64,000 nt of DNA, from contig JAFUNP010000014.1 of assembly GCA_017473015.1 (NCBI GenBank), forward strand, positions 1 to 64,000, in the 5' to 3' direction. The notes beneath the pieces were generated by a model. It was not told where the DNA came from and made no database searches. It was given only the letters and a program-made list of their open reading frames with translations. The DNA comes from Oscillospiraceae bacterium (GTDB lineage Bacteria; Bacillota; Clostridia; Oscillospirales; Ruminococcaceae). Shown here piece by piece: positions 62,878-64,000 of the stretch; within the stretch, counting starts at the first letter, position 1, and each line of letters starts with the position of its first letter. The position numbers and the translations under genes are program-made.

Positions 62878-63144
62878 ATGAGAGAATTGAAAGAAGATTC
62901 TTTATATAAAGTAATAGAGAAAATAACAGACAAGGACAGTTTTATTCAGTTCCTTAACCTGTTAGCCAGAGATTATGTCACAAATCAACCTGAATGGGAA
63001 AATAAATCCATAATTGATTTTATTAAAGCGATGTCATCATGGACAGAAGATTTTTCTGCTTCACCTGCCAATGATATTGACTGGGATAGCCTTGACTACA
63101 AAACCTTGGCAAAGATTTTGTATATGGGAAAAATATACGAGTAG
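62878..63144 (+). CDS. DUF7660-like small protein, last gene of the run
   Basis: The 88-residue protein matches the DUF7660 style: FIQFLNLLARDYVTNQPEWENKSIIDFIKAMSSWTED. This family is common in immunity clusters and has no known reaction. The start is ATG 62878 with GAGAGG upstream. It is followed by a stretch without clear genes. Confidence 0.68.
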   Translation: MRELKEDSLYKVIEKITDKDSFIQFLNLLARDYVTNQPEWENKSIIDFIKAMSSWTEDFSASPANDIDWDSLDYKTLAKILYMGKIYE

Positions 63145-63321
63145 GACATTATGGAACAATACAAAGTAGTCTGACTGTTCTATAAATTCCAATTTAACGA
63201 ATAGGCATAAAGGTGCTCTTTTATACATACCTGCGGGATGTATAATGCGTGTGAGGCTTTGCATCGTATCAAAGCTTCGTTTTACACAAGAGAGCCTTTC
63301 CAAAATATATACATATTACAA

Positions 63322-63357
63322 AAACCCGACCTATGGTTTCAATCATAGGTCGGGTTT
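63322..63357. terminator. Terminator closing the accessory run
   Basis: AAACCCGACCTATG pairs with CATAGGTCGGGTTT around an 8-nt loop. T-rich sequence follows (AACTTTTTAC) and A-rich sequence precedes, so it can act on both strands. The 63145-63320 stretch holds only short interrupted reading frames, such as an 8-codon frame at 63151, and no gene that I can support. Confidence 0.88.
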
Positions 63358-63381
63358 AACTTTTTACAAATATCAGTTTTA

Positions 63382-63582
63382 TTAAAGGTCGCTGTCTTCG
63401 TCAAATTCTTTCTGTGTGTCAAGGAAGATAGTATTCATATTGATTTTTTCAAAGCTTTCTTTCAGTACATTTTTGTCATAACCCAGCTCTTCGCACACCT
63501 GATTGTTGATGGCAGCGGCGCAATGTTTGATATGACAAATAGCTATATATGGATATGCTGCATACTGACAGTGGCTTTTTTG
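63382..63582 (-). pseudogene. C-terminal remnant of a protein gene
   Basis: On the minus strand an open frame runs from the TAA at 63382-63384 back to a TGA at 63583-63585, giving about 67 codons without a suitable start codon. The end reads as ordinary protein (VCEELGYDKNVLKESFEKI, then FDEDSDL). It looks like the 3' end of a gene whose front was lost at a junction near 63.52-63.58 kb. The parent family is not recognised. Confidence 0.55.
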
Positions 63583-64000
63583 TCAGTTGGTTTTTATATT
63601 TCACGCTTCAGATATAAAGTGTTTATCTGGGCGTTTCTGGTTATAATTACGATAGTAGCAGTAGAACCTGCAAAGGAGCTTCATAACAGAGACACTATAA
63701 AAAATCCCGGAACAGAACTGCGTTCACCACCAAAGCTATATATAATGACGAACGACGAAGAATTAACCGCACCTATAGGAGATTATAAATGGCACTGTGA
63801 TGATATTTATAAAGAAAATCATTGGGGATTTACTGAATGGGTGAGAATTGGTTTTCCTGAATCCGGTGAATATAAACTTTCTTCTGAAGCAGAGTCAGTG
63901 ACGCTTAGATTCACTGATTTTCCTGATGAAATTGAAATACGCTACTGGGAATCTGTAAACTGTGACTGGCCAAGTGAAACAGGCAAAAAGATAAAACTGA
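63523..64000 (+). CDS. Unknown membrane protein, cut by the window end
   Basis: An open frame of 159 codons runs to the window edge. It has two N-terminal membrane helices (SYIWICCILTVAFLSVGFYI and VFIWAFLVIITIVAV) and a soluble part (KWHCDDIYKENHWGFTEW, then GFPESGEYKLSSEAESVTLRF). ATG 63523 or ATG 63532 could start it, but no ribosome site is visible and the frame stays open further left, so its true start may have been lost at the same junction as the opposite remnant. The family is not recognised. Confidence 0.6.
   Translation, partial: MFDMTNSYIWICCILTVAFLSVGFYISRFRYKVFIWAFLVIITIVAVEPAKELHNRDTIKNPGTELRSPPKLYIMTNDEELTAPIGDYKWHCDDIYKENHWGFTEWVRIGFPESGEYKLSSEAESVTLRFTDFPDEIEIRYWESVNCDWPSETGKKIKL

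Noticed and set aside
63151-63174. Tiny frame starting ATGGAACAATAC after the last accessory gene
   Set aside because: It stops after seven residues and has no clear ribosome site; at most the decayed start of another immunity gene.

Overview
The window looks like the chromosome of an endospore-forming, low-to-moderate GC member of the Clostridia, probably a gut Oscillospirales relative (the order is an inference). Evidence: a spoIIGA-sigE-sigG-ylmC cluster, yqfC/yqfD/ylbJ sporulation genes, a phoH-ybeY-dgkA-era-yqzL-recO-mutS2 housekeeping block, clean sigma-A-type promoters with 17-bp spacers, AGGAGG-type ribosome sites and U-rich hairpin terminators. I saw no tRNA, rRNA, CRISPR array or insertion sequence.

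Layout. (1) 0-10.5 kb: a zinc-ribbon/AP2 protein, then a sortase-pilus locus: coiled-coil protein, signal peptidase I, a 1534-residue vWA adhesin with about 15 His/Cys repeats and LPSTG, a major SpaA-type pilin, a class C sortase, a minor pilin with a degenerate sorting signal, and a second sortase. (2) 10.6-17.1 kb: C69 dipeptidase, a BlaI/BlaR1-type pair whose sensor carries a GLUG-like beta-repeat domain, yaaA and hpt. (3) 17.3-28.2 kb: a TetM/EF-G-like GTPase fused to a Rae1/YacP-type NYN nuclease, an Arg/Asp/Glu-tailed protein, a HAD phosphatase, a surface SGNH hydrolase with Pro-rich and Cys/His repeats, gpsA, a Na/Pi cotransporter with an apparent 11-bp-phased Pho box, an M42 peptidase and a DUF624 protein. 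(4) 28.3-35.2 kb: a malto-oligosaccharide-type ABC operon with its LacI regulator inside it, an operator palindrome at its promoter, and malQ. (5) 35.3-44.6 kb: a C_GCAxxG_C_C protein, a nuclease-XPD-type helicase fusion, a second BlaI/BlaR1-type pair whose sensor ends in LysM plus M23 peptidase, rlmD, a sugar-binding-like lipoprotein with an AraC regulator, and two small conserved-looking proteins. (6) 44.6-59.8 kb: sporulation and housekeeping core, including a MATE exporter, sporulation sigma factors, and rpsB-tsf behind a structured leader. (7) 59.8-64 kb: an accessory run of seven small immunity-like or DUF genes, ending in a gene remnant and a membrane protein that runs off the window.

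How the parts work together. Region 1 looks like a self-contained surface-fibre assembly unit: signal peptidase, three wall-sorted proteins and two sortases. Two separate envelope-stress-like systems pair a BlaI-type repressor with a membrane M56 protease, and each has its own operator type (TACANNTGTA versus GTCTAA-N5-TTAGAC). The ABC operon imports glucans that MalQ would rearrange. The core blocks are conventional. The accessory end resembles the immunity-gene cassettes of polymorphic toxin systems, but no toxin is visible here.
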